57,826 nucleotides of DNA from Longirhabdus pacifica (GTDB lineage Bacteria > Bacillota > Bacilli > Paenibacillales > DSM-105158). The position numbers were made by a program, and so were the translations under genes. Location of the stretch: NCBI RefSeq assembly GCF_004115085.1, contig NZ_QXJP01000027.1:1-57826 (forward strand), read 5' to 3'. Under the pieces are notes generated by a model that was given only the letters and a program-made list of their open reading frames with translations, did not search any database and had not been told where the DNA came from. Below, piece after piece: positions 29,481 to 39,695 of the stretch (within the stretch, counting starts at the first letter, position 1; each line of letters opens with the position of its first letter).

Positions 29481-29510
29481 ATAAACACCCTAGTATACTA
29501 GGGTGTTTAT
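29481..29510. terminator. Palindromic terminator
   Basis: Perfect 30-bp palindrome; 13-bp arms (29481-29493 and 29498-29510) around TATA, U-rich 3' arm. About 64 bp past the secreted repeat protein. Confidence 0.8.
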
Positions 29511-29639
29511 ATTGCGCCTATCTAATGATAAAATGCTTATTCTTTTTAATTTTTTTGAGTGTATTAATTGAACTCTTCTAATAACACTGCTAGAATGGTC
29601 TAAACAAAAGGATAGGGCACTATAGGGGAGGATATAGCA

Positions 29640-30161
29640 TTGAAAAATGATTTCATCATGAGAAAAGCAACAGAAAAAGATTTAGATAAGATACTTTATA
29701 TTTATAATCAAGCGGTGGAAGATAAAATAGCCACATTAGATGAAGAGATTAAAGATATCTCATTTATGAAACAATGGCTAGCAAGACATAACGAACGCTA
29801 TGTTGTGATGGTAGGGGAATGGAATGGAGAGATCATTAGTTATGCTTCACTTAATCGCTATTCAGAACGAAGCGTATATAATGGCGTAGCAGACTTATCC
29901 ATTTATATTCAAAGAGATAAAAGAGGTCTTGGCATTGGATCTATCATAATGCAAAAAATGGAACAGATTGCTCAACAAAACGAATTCTATAAAATTTTAT
30001 TGTTGGTGTTACCATTTAATGAACTTGGAATGAAACTATATGAGAAAAAAGGATATCGAGAAGTTGGTGTATTTCACAATCATGGTATCATGAGCGGAAA
30101 GTTTGTAGACGTCGCTATATTAGAAAAAATAATTAGCGATAAGCCTCATCTTCCCACGTAA
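29640..30161 (+). CDS. GNAT-family N-acetyltransferase (PAT-like)
   Basis: 173 aa, with the acetyl-CoA loop RDKRGLGIGS and the phosphinothricin-acetyltransferase-like opening (MRKATEKDLDKILYIYNQAV) and C-terminus (LYEKKGYREVGVFHNHG). Likely acetylates a small amine or amino-acid analogue; substrate not predictable. TTG start, chosen because GGGGAGG lies 8 nt upstream; the next ATG would truncate the fold. Confidence 0.85.
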   Translation: MKNDFIMRKATEKDLDKILYIYNQAVEDKIATLDEEIKDISFMKQWLARHNERYVVMVGEWNGEIISYASLNRYSERSVYNGVADLSIYIQRDKRGLGIGSIIMQKMEQIAQQNEFYKILLLVLPFNELGMKLYEKKGYREVGVFHNHGIMSGKFVDVAILEKIISDKPHLPT

Positions 30162-30187
30162 TCATTGAACAAAAATTTGAGATAAGA

Positions 30188-30219
30188 AAATCCCTAAGGC
30201 ATTTCTGCTTTAGGGATTT
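30188..30219. terminator. Bidirectional terminator between the GNAT gene and tcdA
   Basis: Ten-bp stem AAATCCCTAA/TTAGGGATTT (30188-30197, 30210-30219) between convergent genes; the minus strand continues with TTTTC. Confidence 0.7.
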
Positions 30220-30268
30220 AATGTGTCACTATACATTTTTTCATTTCATGTGCATAGTGAAGCTTTAT

Positions 30269-31012
30269 TTACTTTTGTTTTAATAGTTCCTTTATGGCAA
30301 CACTCACCATGATTAAACCTGCTACAGGCGGTACAAAAGCATTACTAGAAGGCGGCTGCTGAGCTTTACGTATATCAGGAGCATTTTCAGGGACAATTTT
30401 CTCTGTCACTTCTTGCCTTGGCTTTATTGGCTCTTCTGTGGAAAAAACGACCTTTACTCCTTTTTTAATTCCATCTTTTCTAAGTTTTTGACGGATCACT
30501 CTGGCAATAGGGTCTACGCTCGTCTTGGAAATGTCCGCAACTTGAAAACGCGTAGGGTCCATCTTGTTCGCCGCACCCATGCTAGAAATGATAGGAATTT
30601 TACGCTGCAAACATTGTTTGATGACATGTATTTTGTAAGAAACAGTATCCGATGCATCTAATATATAATCAATGTCATATTGGAATACTTCTTCATATGT
30701 CTCTTCCGTGTAAAACATGTTCAAAGCAATAGCTTCACATTCTGGGTTTATTAATTTTATTCTATCTACCATTAACTCTGCTTTTTTCTCACCAACTGTA
30801 GTCGTCAACGCATGAATTTGTCTGTTAATGTTCGTAATATCGACCGTATCTTTATCAATCATAATAATACGTCCAACACCAGTACGAGCCAATGCTTCCG
30901 CTGCGATAGAACCTACACCACCGATGCCCAATACAACCACCGTGCTGTTTTTTAAAATATCTAGTCCTTCTTGTCCAATCGCTAATTCCGTTCTTGAGAA
31001 TTGGTGTAGCAT
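30269..31012 (-). CDS. tcdA: tRNA threonylcarbamoyladenosine dehydratase TcdA (YrvM)
   Basis: E1-like ThiF-fold enzyme, 247 aa. ATP-binding GIGGVGSIAAEALARTGVG, then DKDTVDITNINRQ and ILDASDTV are diagnostic. It cyclises t6A to ct6A at tRNA position 37. The C-terminal NAFVPPVAGL motif is conserved in the family. Directly after aspS, as in B. subtilis. Confidence 0.93.
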   Translation of the reverse strand: MLHQFSRTELAIGQEGLDILKNSTVVVLGIGGVGSIAAEALARTGVGRIIMIDKDTVDITNINRQIHALTTTVGEKKAELMVDRIKLINPECEAIALNMFYTEETYEEVFQYDIDYILDASDTVSYKIHVIKQCLQRKIPIISSMGAANKMDPTRFQVADISKTSVDPIARVIRQKLRKDGIKKGVKVVFSTEEPIKPRQEVTEKIVPENAPDIRKAQQPPSSNAFVPPVAGLIMVSVAIKELLKQK

Positions 31013-31041
31013 ATGTTCACTTCCTCAACTTTACGTAAAAA

Positions 31042-32817
31042 TTATTCTACTTCCTGTTTCACTTTTACATCAATATGCAAATCGTGTAATTGTCTGCTGC
31101 TTACAGTAGACGGGGCTTGACTGAGCAAGTCCGCAGCATTTGCCGTCTTTGGAAATGCAATCGTCTCACGTAAATTACTACTCTTGGTAAGCAACATTAC
31201 TAAACGATCAAATCCAAATGCAACTCCCCCGTGCGGTGGTGTACCGTATTCAAATGCATCCAGTAAAAATCCAAATTGTTCGTGCGCTTCCTCCATAGAG
31301 AATCCTAACGCTTTGAACATTTTTTCCTGAACGTCACGCTTGAAAATACGCATGGACCCTCCACCAACTTCAAATCCATTGAGCACTAAATCGTAAGCTT
31401 GTGCGCGAATTTGACCAGGATCACTGTCAAAAAGAGCAAGATCTTCATCCGCAGGACGGGTAAATGGGTGATGGTTTGCTACATAACGCTGTTCTGCATC
31501 ATCGTAACTTAATAATGGGAAATCAACGACCCAAGCGAACTTGTACTGTGACTCATCAATTAAGCCAAGCTGTTTACCAATTTTCAAGCGAAGATTTCCT
31601 AGTACGTCAGCAACGACTTGTGCTTTGTCTGCAGAGAATAGTAATAAATCTCCGTCTTCCGCCTCTGTTAATGCTTTGACTTGTGCTAATTCTTCTTCTG
31701 TAAAGAATTTAACAATCGGCCCTTTCATTTGCCCATCTTTTACTTGAATCCAAGCCAAACCTTTCGCACCATAGCGAGCTGCAAATGGACCTAGATCATC
31801 GATTTCTTTTCTACTCCACGTTCCGCAACCTTTAGCATTGAGTACTTTAACTTGTCCGCCACCTTTAATGACGTTAGCAAATACTTTCACACCGGAGTTA
31901 ACTAATAGGTCGGACAAGTCTTTTAGCTCTAATCCGAATCGTAAATCTGGTTTATCTGAACCGTATTTATCCATCGCCTCAGCATAAGTAAGCTGCTGGA
32001 AGTTCCCCTCTAAATCGACACCAATCGTTTCTTTGAAAAGACGAATCATCAATTTTTCGACCATTTCTATCAACATTTCCTGGGTAATAAATGACATTTC
32101 AATGTCGACTTGTGTAAATTCAGGTTGCCTATCCGCACGAAGATCTTCATCACGGAAACAACGTGCGATCTGATAGTACTTCTCAATTCCACCGACCATC
32201 AACATCTGTTTGAACAACTGTGGAGATTGTGGTAGCGCAAAAAATGATCCTTCATGTACACGACTCGGTACTAAATAATCTCTAGCTCCTTCTGGTGTAC
32301 TTTTCGTTAATATTGGTGTCTCTACTTCCATGAATCCTTGCTCATCAAGAAAATCGCGGAAAATTTTAGCCGCTTTGGAGCGAAGCATTAAATTGCTTTG
32401 CATTTCTGGTCTTCTTAAATCTAAATAACGATATTTTAAGCGAAGCGCCTCATCTACATCTACTCCATCTTCAATAAAGAACGGTGGTGTTTTTGCTGCA
32501 TTTAATACTTCTATGTCTGAGATTTGTATTTCCAACATGCCTGTAGCAAGATTTGGATTTACCGCTTCTGCATCACGCTCTATTACTTTCCCTTTTACTG
32601 CTAATACATATTCATTTCGGGATTTATCTGCTGCTTTGAAAACATCTTCGCTAGAGAAATCTGGGTTGAAAACAATTTGTACCATACCACTTCTATCACG
32701 TAAATCAATAAAGATAACCCCACCTAAATCACGGCGACGCTGCACCCAACCGTTTAAGGTTACTTCTTGTCCAATATGCGCTTTCGTTAACGTTCCACAT
32801 TGATGTGTTCTGATCAT
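31042..32817 (-). CDS. aspS: Aspartyl-tRNA synthetase
   Basis: Bacterial-type class II AspRS, 591 aa: OB-fold anticodon domain ([19 protein letters not shown]), catalytic domain ([31 protein letters not shown]), GAD insertion, and motif 3 [17 protein letters not shown] at 32817 chosen because AAGGAG sits 8 nt upstream and the family starts there; an upstream frame extension of 7 codons is unlikely. Co-transcribed with hisS under the T-box. Confidence 0.97.
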   Translation of the reverse strand: MIRTHQCGTLTKAHIGQEVTLNGWVQRRRDLGGVIFIDLRDRSGMVQIVFNPDFSSEDVFKAADKSRNEYVLAVKGKVIERDAEAVNPNLATGMLEIQISDIEVLNAAKTPPFFIEDGVDVDEALRLKYRYLDLRRPEMQSNLMLRSKAAKIFRDFLDEQGFMEVETPILTKSTPEGARDYLVPSRVHEGSFFALPQSPQLFKQMLMVGGIEKYYQIARCFRDEDLRADRQPEFTQVDIEMSFITQEMLIEMVEKLMIRLFKETIGVDLEGNFQQLTYAEAMDKYGSDKPDLRFGLELKDLSDLLVNSGVKVFANVIKGGGQVKVLNAKGCGTWSRKEIDDLGPFAARYGAKGLAWIQVKDGQMKGPIVKFFTEEELAQVKALTEAEDGDLLLFSADKAQVVADVLGNLRLKIGKQLGLIDESQYKFAWVVDFPLLSYDDAEQRYVANHHPFTRPADEDLALFDSDPGQIRAQAYDLVLNGFEVGGGSMRIFKRDVQEKMFKALGFSMEEAHEQFGFLLDAFEYGTPPHGGVAFGFDRLVMLLTKSSNLRETIAFPKTANAADLLSQAPSTVSSRQLHDLHIDVKVKQEVE

Positions 32818-32896
32818 GTTTGAAACTCCTTTCACCATGCACTTCGATGGTCATTAGATTAATGTAATATATTCACTTTGAATGGTTGCTACGGAT

Positions 32897-34147
32897 TTAA
32901 GTACGTTTTACATGCTCGATAAGTGAAGCAATAGGAACGATCTCCTGCTCCCCAGTGGATAGATTTTTCAACATAATGTTTCCTTGTAGTAATTCATCTT
33001 CTCCCAAGATAGCCGCATACCTAGCTTGATTTCGATCTGCCGCTTTCATCTGTGCTTTCATTTTGCGCTGCATGTAGTCTTTATCTACTCTTAACCCTGC
33101 ATTTCTTGCTTTATAAAGTAACCTGGTCACTTCTTTATCGGCTTGTTCTCCGAGTCCGATGAAATAAATATCCAAAGGATTTTTATTTGGTAGCGCCACT
33201 TCTTGTATATCCATCATGAGCATAATGCGCTCCATACCCAGTCCGAATCCAATACCTGGTTTATCAGGACCACCAATATCACCAACTAATCCGTTGTAGC
33301 GTCCTCCTCCACCAATCGTATGAATGGCCCCAATTCCTTCACATGTATATTCAAACGCCGTTAGCGTGTAATAGTCTAATCCTCTTACCATATTGGGGTT
33401 GACTTTAAAAGGGATGTCCATTGCCATCAAGGCATCTTGTACTGCTGTAAAGTGAGAAAGACATGCTTCATCCAAACTATCTAAAATAGAAGGAGCATCG
33501 TGAAATTTATCTCCATCTATTTTACAGTCTAAAATCCGCATTGGATTTTTTTCAAATCGACTTTGACAATCTTTACACAATCCTTCTTTCATCGGTTGAA
33601 GATAAGTTTTTAGTTTCTCTTTGTATGCTGCTCGACTTTCAGCATTACCTACTGAATTTAATTCAATGGTGACATCACGAATACCTAAATCGGTAATGAT
33701 GTAATACCCTAGTGCGATGGCTTCCGCATCAATAGTAGGATCAACGGAACCAAACGCCTCAATGCCAAACTGATGAAATTGACGGTATCTTCCTGCTTGC
33801 GGCTGTTCATAGCGAAACATCGGGCCTGTATAGTACAGCTTCGTAACATCTGGTTCTGCGTACAATTTATTTTCCACAAACGATCTTACAACTCCCGCTG
33901 TCCCTTCAGGGCGCAGTGTCATACTTCGCTTTCCTTTGTCTTCGAACGTGTACATTTCTTTGGATACAACGTCTGTCGTTTCCCCTACTCCACGTATAAA
34001 TAAGTCCGTATTTTCGAATATGGGTACTCGAATTTCTTTGTAATTAAAACGTCTGCACCATTCTCTTGCTGTTTGCTCAAAATACTGCCATTTCTCTACT
34101 TCTTGTGGCAAAATATCTTGTGTTCCTTTTGGCTTCTGATAACTCAT
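32897..34147 (-). CDS. hisS: Histidyl-tRNA synthetase
   Basis: Class II HisRS, 416 aa. It starts YQKPKGTQDILP; motif 2 region FRYEQPQAGRYRQFHQFG, His-binding RGLDYYTLTAFEYT, and GIGFGLGMERI (motif 3) are intact, with the C-terminal anticodon-binding domain. First gene after the T-box leader, upstream of aspS. Confidence 0.97.
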   Translation of the reverse strand: MSYQKPKGTQDILPQEVEKWQYFEQTAREWCRRFNYKEIRVPIFENTDLFIRGVGETTDVVSKEMYTFEDKGKRSMTLRPEGTAGVVRSFVENKLYAEPDVTKLYYTGPMFRYEQPQAGRYRQFHQFGIEAFGSVDPTIDAEAIALGYYIITDLGIRDVTIELNSVGNAESRAAYKEKLKTYLQPMKEGLCKDCQSRFEKNPMRILDCKIDGDKFHDAPSILDSLDEACLSHFTAVQDALMAMDIPFKVNPNMVRGLDYYTLTAFEYTCEGIGAIHTIGGGGRYNGLVGDIGGPDKPGIGFGLGMERIMLMMDIQEVALPNKNPLDIYFIGLGEQADKEVTRLLYKARNAGLRVDKDYMQRKMKAQMKAADRNQARYAAILGEDELLQGNIMLKNLSTGEQEIVPIASLIEHVKRT

Positions 34148-34189
34148 TACCCATCCTCCTTTAATTCATCACTGTGTCTGTATCAAAAA

Positions 34190-34473
34190 ATCTCCCGCCC
34201 CTGAAAAATATCAGGGACGAGAGATTGAATAAACTTTCCCGTGGTACCACCCAAATTTAGAGCAAAATAATGCTGCTCTACACTTTACGGATAACGCCCG
34301 TTACTACGCCGAACGGCTACTATTGTTTCGCCGCTGGTTCTCCAGGATGTCTTTTATTCAATCTTCACAAGTTTGCTTCCAGCCTATGACAAACCTCTCT
34401 AAATATGAAGGCATTGAATTACTTTTTCCTATCAACAAATCATTTTTTATCCATCATATGTATCAATCATATG
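34190..34473 (-). promoter_or_regulatory. T-box leader of hisS-aspS
   Basis: T-box riboswitch on the minus strand. Antiterminator core GGGTGGTACCACGGG at 34252-34238; terminator stem of 14 bp at 34224-34191 followed by TTTTTT. Stem I features: AGAGAG at 34400-34395, GGCTGG distal loop at 34384-34379, AGTA of the specifier loop at 34423-34420. The specifier loop is flanked by ATTCAAT/ATTGAAT and AGGA/TCCT, which places the codon GAC (Asp) at 34351-34349 followed by A. Confidence 0.93.
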
Positions 34474-34479
34474 AGTAAG

Positions 34480-34508
34480 ATTGTAATATGTGGTTTTTGG
34501 AAAGTCAA
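34480..34508 (-). promoter_or_regulatory. Sigma-A promoter of the T-box leader
   Basis: Minus-strand TTGACT (34508-34503) and TACAAT (34485-34480) with 17-bp spacing, placing the start about 7 nt downstream, just ahead of T-box stem I. Confidence 0.75.
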
Positions 34509-34563
34509 GCTATAATCCAGATATATATTGTTTCATATTAGATCTCTTTAGTCATCTATCCTT

Positions 34564-35256
34564 TTATTCTGCCATAGCCTTGTCCAGAGCCTGCATCGCG
34601 TGAATTATCGTCGTATCGAAAATTGGAATTTCACTATCTTCCTCTTTTATGAGCAGGCCAATCTCTGTACATCCTAATATAATGCCTTCGGCCCCTTTAT
34701 TTACTAGACTATGGATCACTTTTTGATAATCTGCTTTGGATGATGGTTTTATTTCTCCTAAACAAAGCTCTTTGAAAATAATACGATTTACGGTCTCCAT
34801 ATCTTTTTTATCGGGAACCACTACTGTTATTCCGTTAGCTTCCATTCTAGATTTATAGAAATCCTGTTCCATCGTATACATCGTGCCTAATAAACCGACC
34901 TTATTCAGCTTGCACTTTTGGATTTGTTTTGCCGTTGCATCTGCAATATGAAGAATAGGAATCGTTAGTTTTTCTTCCATAAAAGGAACGACTTTATGCA
35001 TCGTATTCGTACAAATAACGATAAAGTCAGCGCCCGCCTTTTCTAAAGCAAGAGCAGCATCTCGCAGCACAGTGCCCGCCTGCTCCCAGTCTCCTTGTTT
35101 TTGATATTGCTCAATTTCAGCAAAATCAACATTATATAAAATGCATTTAGCGGAGTGTAGCCCCCCTAATTTCTTTTTTACTGCCTCATTCAAAATACGA
35201 TAATATTGCGCAGAGGACTCCCAACTCATGCCACCGATCAGGCCAATTGTTTTCAT
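34564..35256 (-). CDS. Aspartate/glutamate racemase family protein (RacX/YgeA type)
   Basis: 230 aa. Two catalytic cysteine motifs, VICTNTMHKV and GIILGCTEIGLLI, with the N-terminal KTIGLIGGMSWESSAQYY. The family interconverts L and D amino acids; RacX-type members act on broad substrates including basic residues and release D-amino acids used in wall remodelling. GGGAG 8 nt before the ATG at 35256. Between the hisS promoter and an S41 protease. Confidence 0.88.
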   Translation of the reverse strand: MKTIGLIGGMSWESSAQYYRILNEAVKKKLGGLHSAKCILYNVDFAEIEQYQKQGDWEQAGTVLRDAALALEKAGADFIVICTNTMHKVVPFMEEKLTIPILHIADATAKQIQKCKLNKVGLLGTMYTMEQDFYKSRMEANGITVVVPDKKDMETVNRIIFKELCLGEIKPSSKADYQKVIHSLVNKGAEGIILGCTEIGLLIKEEDSEIPIFDTTIIHAMQALDKAMAE

Positions 35257-35429
35257 GTGTATTTCTCCCATCGTTCATTTTCATACGATAAAATAGTGTT
35301 TTTATGTTTAATATGTTATAGCCTTTGTTTCTATTTTAAACAGCTTCTCCTGTATTATTCAAGTTATTACTTGTTTTGTTCCCTCTATGGAAGAAATCTG
35401 AATATGGTAGTAGAACGAGAGATTAGGCA

Positions 35430-36863
35430 CTAATATTTTAAATGTAATTCCCCATCTTTATTGCTCCATTGCAGCTGTGGGAATGTTTGTTGTACAACTG
35501 CTACATCGATAAAATAGGTTTCATTATACGCTTGAAAAACTTCCGAATTCATGTCATATATTGTGCTTTGTTCGCCTTGAATAAATTGTACTGTTTCTTT
35601 TTCGTAATCATATACGATCTCTGCATTCATTAATGCGCCAAGTATGGTATAAGGAATGTAGATGGTTCCCTCATTTTCTACCATATTGAACGTTGCTTGC
35701 AAGTCATGTCCATTTACCTCTACACCGTAAGGTGTTCTTTTTAATTCCATTTGTTTTACTCCTGCTGTATGTAGTGCAGTGATAAACTGCGGAATTTCCT
35801 CATACACGTAAACATCTGGGAGCAAGCCAATATAGTTAATATCTCTCTTGTTCGGTGTTAAATAGTGTTGTATCGTAAGGCCAAATACACTTCCATCAGA
35901 CAGTGGGAAATATTGTTGTATTCTTGCCTTTCCGTACGTCCAATTTCCCACCACCGTTGCTACTTCATGATCTTGTAAAGCACCTGTCAATAACTCCGAA
36001 GCACTAGCCGATTCCTCATTAACCAAAATAACGACAGGGAAATCTGCATTTTTCCCATCAATAATGGTAGCAGGAATGGTGATACCACTAGCATCTGTCG
36101 TATACATCACCACCGCTTTATCCATAAAGTTTTTCACGATATTCATCGCTGTATCCACAAATCCGCCTGGATTGTTTCTGAGATCAAAGACCAATTTTTC
36201 CATACCCTGCTCTTTTAATCGATCTAAATGCTGCTTAAACGATTCATCCGCATCTTCACTAAATTGTTTCATCTTGATATAGCCGATATCATGTATCATT
36301 GTACTTTCGATGGAAGAAAAATCATATGGGGTTAACGTCAGTTTAATCTCTCTTTCTTCACCGTTACGTAACACCGTTACGGTAATCTCATCGCCATCAC
36401 TGCCCGACAACCAATATGCTGCATACACCGCACCATATGCTGTGATGTCCTCAACATCTATTTTTGTAATGATGTCTCCTAATTCGAGTTTCCCATCTGA
36501 AGCAGAGTTTTCTAACGTATCAATGACAATGACATTGCCATCCAGATCATCATGTAAAACCAATCCGCTATCTACATACCCTTCCTCAAAAAGTTGTGTA
36601 ATTTGTTCTGCATCTTTCTGGGAGTAATAGCTCGCATATGGGTCATCTAACCCATTCACTATACCGTCTATTGCATCATCAATGATGTCTTTTTCTTCTA
36701 CTTGCTCTAAATGGTACTGATCTATAATTTGTTTTACTTCTTCAATTTTTTGATAGGAACTTACATCTACCCCACTTGCAGCTACTTGTGAACTAGATAA
36801 TAATAAACTAGCAATCACTACTGTTGCTAACCGTTTGACACTTACTTTTTTCCAATCTAGCAT
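35430..36863 (-). CDS. S41 C-terminal processing protease with stalk-type C-terminal domain
   Basis: 477 aa, secreted (signal peptide ending near SSSQVAAS). Order: S41 N-terminal helical region (DDAIDGIVNGLDDPYASYYS), PDZ at about 95-165, S41 core with nucleophile Ser in NEESASASELLTGAL and the Lys in TYGKARIQQ, then a C-terminal copper-amine-oxidase-N-like domain (IYIPYTILGALMNAEIVYDYE). CtpA-type proteases trim envelope proteins. The stalk-like domain is shared with the next gene and the two ankyrin receptors. Confidence 0.88.
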   Translation of the reverse strand: MLDWKKVSVKRLATVVIASLLLSSSQVAASGVDVSSYQKIEEVKQIIDQYHLEQVEEKDIIDDAIDGIVNGLDDPYASYYSQKDAEQITQLFEEGYVDSGLVLHDDLDGNVIVIDTLENSASDGKLELGDIITKIDVEDITAYGAVYAAYWLSGSDGDEITVTVLRNGEEREIKLTLTPYDFSSIESTMIHDIGYIKMKQFSEDADESFKQHLDRLKEQGMEKLVFDLRNNPGGFVDTAMNIVKNFMDKAVVMYTTDASGITIPATIIDGKNADFPVVILVNEESASASELLTGALQDHEVATVVGNWTYGKARIQQYFPLSDGSVFGLTIQHYLTPNKRDINYIGLLPDVYVYEEIPQFITALHTAGVKQMELKRTPYGVEVNGHDLQATFNMVENEGTIYIPYTILGALMNAEIVYDYEKETVQFIQGEQSTIYDMNSEVFQAYNETYFIDVAVVQQTFPQLQWSNKDGELHLKY

Positions 36864-36996
36864 GTCCTTAGCTCCATTCTCGTTTCCATTTACTTTATTG
36901 TCATGTTTATGTCTTATTGATCTTTATTCATGTCATGCTTGTGGATACATTTACTATATGGTTCCTTCATTCGTTTGCTATATGTTTTCTGTACCC

Positions 36997-38178
36997 TTAC
37001 TTTATCGCTTCTGTAGTAATCGGTGTAGTAGAAACTATTTTCCATTCATTCTCTTCGTTTTTTTGTAACACAAGGATGGCTTTCGTGCGAGCATCTGTAA
37101 ACGGCGGTCCGTCTAATTTAGACGTTGTACTTACCGTATATACATAAGCCTCTCCCTCATCTTCATCCACGTACACTAAAACATTTTCTTCTAAGCTATA
37201 TTTTAAATCATATGTCGCAAACATAAATTTCGCTTGCTGCTCTAACATATCGTATGTGGGAGCTTGCTCATGTATGGTGTCCATGAAAGCCTCAATGTCC
37301 TCATCTTCAGACGCTTTCACATTATTCTCTATTACATCCGTTACTTTACGCTTTAATGAAGAACGATACTTTGGAGGATTGGTTACTAATGCTTCTAAGT
37401 TTGTAAAGGTGACATCTTTTAATTCTTCATTTACTATTTCCCATGTTCCCTTGTCATTTTGCACAATAAAGTACACTATTTCACTTTTATTATCCAAATA
37501 AAAAGCATCATTCGTATTGACATTGTTTATTGTAGTATGAACTACCGCTTCTCCGTCTTTCATTTGAATAAAATCCATATATTCTATTGTGCTATTGATA
37601 TCATAATGCTTAAATTTTTCCTCTAAAGAAGCAGATAAACTAAAATACAAAGGAGTATAATCTGCAAAATGACGTAGCACTGCTTCTGCATCTTCTTTAG
37701 CAAAATCCGCAAAAGTTTGCTCTAGCACTTCTTTTACCTGTGCTTCCATCCATGCCATCTCATTCATTTTTATACTTTGCGTCTCATCATCCCATAACAC
37801 TTCATATCCTACTAATTCGGCAACCCAGCGCAAAGGTATGTATACATAACCATCTACTAATTTTGGCGACCATAGTAATTCCATTTGCTCGTTATTCCAT
37901 TGAGCGGTTTGTCGTTCGACCCACATATGAAGCGTGTTTTCCTCATTTGTAGCTGTTACTTTCTGTTCCGTTGCTTCCCATGTTAGTTCGTAATCTAGTG
38001 CTTCTAGTAATGTTCTCGCTTGAATAAATGAAGTCCCATTTTCTACGATCGGTGATAATGCAAGATCAAGCTTCTCTTCATTCACAAATATGTTTAGCAT
38101 TTCCTCTTCAGCCGAAGCTGGCGAACATACCATCAGTGATAAAGATAGTACAATAAATATGGCTGTAATTTTTTTCAA
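36997..38178 (-). CDS. Secreted protein with copper amine oxidase N-terminal (stalk) domain
   Basis: 393 aa. TTG start preceded by GGAGGA; the ORF can be read further upstream but only without a ribosome site. Cleavable signal peptide ending SPASA. Residues about 30-145 form the stalk-type domain (FVNEEKLDLALSPIVENGTSF, YVYIPLRWVAELVGYEVLWDD), usually a wall-binding or adhesive module rather than an oxidase. The rest looks like two SnoaL/NTF2-like units (LEQTFADFAKEDAEAVLRHF; YKLEALV-type second half). Likely extracytoplasmic partner or paralogue of the adjacent S41 protein. Function not known. Confidence 0.78.
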   Translation of the reverse strand: MKKITAIFIVLSLSLMVCSPASAEEEMLNIFVNEEKLDLALSPIVENGTSFIQARTLLEALDYELTWEATEQKVTATNEENTLHMWVERQTAQWNNEQMELLWSPKLVDGYVYIPLRWVAELVGYEVLWDDETQSIKMNEMAWMEAQVKEVLEQTFADFAKEDAEAVLRHFADYTPLYFSLSASLEEKFKHYDINSTIEYMDFIQMKDGEAVVHTTINNVNTNDAFYLDNKSEIVYFIVQNDKGTWEIVNEELKDVTFTNLEALVTNPPKYRSSLKRKVTDVIENNVKASEDEDIEAFMDTIHEQAPTYDMLEQQAKFMFATYDLKYSLEENVLVYVDEDEGEAYVYTVSTTSKLDGPPFTDARTKAILVLQKNEENEWKIVSTTPITTEAIK

Positions 38179-38280
38179 TGTTGCTCCTCCTAATATAAAA
38201 AATATCTTCCATTGTAACGAAATTTTGGATATCACTCAACTTTTAATATTTTCATATATTTAGTTATATTTTATAAAAGA

Positions 38281-38321
38281 ACAAAAAACGGACATATCGT
38301 ATGGACATGTCACATTTTTGT
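38281..38321 (-). terminator. Probable terminator after the Eis-like gene
   Basis: Arms ACAAAAA (38281-38287) and TTTTTGT (38315-38321) enclose GACAT/ATGTC; the minus strand ends in TTTTTTGTT. The stem is interrupted, hence modest confidence. Confidence 0.45.
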
Positions 38322-38351
38322 TTGAATTTCAAAAAAAAATAGTCTTTTCAA

Positions 38352-39548
38352 TTAAAAAAAGTCGGATAAGTACGTTGTCTGCGATGGAATAACTTGCTTT
38401 AATACTTCTATCGTATTTTTTGGTCCTTGTAGTCTATTCGTTTTCGTTAACATATCCACAGTTTGGTAACCCATCATCATAGACGTTAACGACTGGATAG
38501 ATACCGTTATGATATCTTTTTGTTCAGCAACATCCACCACTTGCTCTATTTGTGCTACACCATTTTCCGAAATATGAATGTCAAATACATGATCATTCCA
38601 TGATGCAACATCGTCCTCTATTTTTATTGTAATATCGTGTGATTTACCCGTTTTTTCAAATGGATATTGCGTCACAAATTGCTCCACATCCACAATACGA
38701 GCCATGAAGTACGGTTTCACTTCTTGTTTGATTCTAGGATTATCGATAAGTTGGGTAAAGTAATCATCGATTGGAGCAGACCACTCTATTTCTTTGACCA
38801 TAGAATCGTGTTGACATATGTATTTCCATAGTTGCTCACGTGCTTCTTCATCTAAAAAGATCATCTCATCTACGATAAACTTAGACTTTTCTATTTTATA
38901 TAGGATGTACCCTCTCTGCTCACCTGCATCATTACGATACACCGCCGCATGCAAACCCTTATCCTCCAACACATTGAACTTCCAAATAGGCTCGGGACGA
39001 ACAAGCATACCGGTGTAATGCTGTATGTATGTTGCATAGATGTTATTCAAACTTGCCCATTCATCCAACGGTTTCATGATTCTTTCCATACTGCCCTTGA
39101 TCTGCTTGATCTTAGGCAATTCCTGCGTGGACATCCCATACTGTTTGTATTCAATATACGTTTCCCAACCATATCGACGATAAAACGCGAATGAAAAAGG
39201 ATGCAACATAGAAATAGATTGTTTTTTATTTCTCATTTCTTGCAATCCATGTTGTAATAGCTGTGCTACATATCCTTTACGACGGTACTCTGGCCATGTT
39301 GAAACGGAAGCCACTCCTCCCATGGCAAATGCTTTACCCGCTATCATCACTTCAAAGTCCAGCAAGTTCATTTTTGCAGCTAGCTGTTCCTTCTCATCAA
39401 ATACTCCCCACACCTCTGCAAGCTGTTTCGTTCTCTCCAAATATGTATCTCTTTCCTCTTCTGACATACTAGCAGCTTGAAAAGCATACATACTTAGCTC
39501 CAGCGCAGCTTTATATTCATGTGACTCTACTATACGTAATGTAGTCAT
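38352..39548 (-). CDS. Eis-like GNAT acetyltransferase
   Basis: 398 aa with the Eis/YkkB-like layout: N-terminal GNAT domain (GGVASVSTWPEYRRKGYVAQLL acetyl-CoA loop), second GNAT-like domain, and C-terminal SCP2-like sterol-carrier fold ending in a free carboxylate near the active site (YLSDFF). Eis enzymes acetylate amines such as aminoglycosides or polyamines. Monocistronic, divergent from the amidase. Confidence 0.85.
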   Translation of the reverse strand: MTTLRIVESHEYKAALELSMYAFQAASMSEEERDTYLERTKQLAEVWGVFDEKEQLAAKMNLLDFEVMIAGKAFAMGGVASVSTWPEYRRKGYVAQLLQHGLQEMRNKKQSISMLHPFSFAFYRRYGWETYIEYKQYGMSTQELPKIKQIKGSMERIMKPLDEWASLNNIYATYIQHYTGMLVRPEPIWKFNVLEDKGLHAAVYRNDAGEQRGYILYKIEKSKFIVDEMIFLDEEAREQLWKYICQHDSMVKEIEWSAPIDDYFTQLIDNPRIKQEVKPYFMARIVDVEQFVTQYPFEKTGKSHDITIKIEDDVASWNDHVFDIHISENGVAQIEQVVDVAEQKDIITVSIQSLTSMMMGYQTVDMLTKTNRLQGPKNTIEVLKQVIPSQTTYLSDFF

Positions 39549-39695
39549 GACACCCCTCCTTATCTTTTTTTATTTTACTGTAAAAAAGAGAACGTGTATA
39601 CAAGCATCAATTAAAAAATTAAACAAAAGATTAGCATCAATCGTCAAGAATTTAATCCACATTCTTTTTATAGTAAAAACACACGAGGAGGAGGA

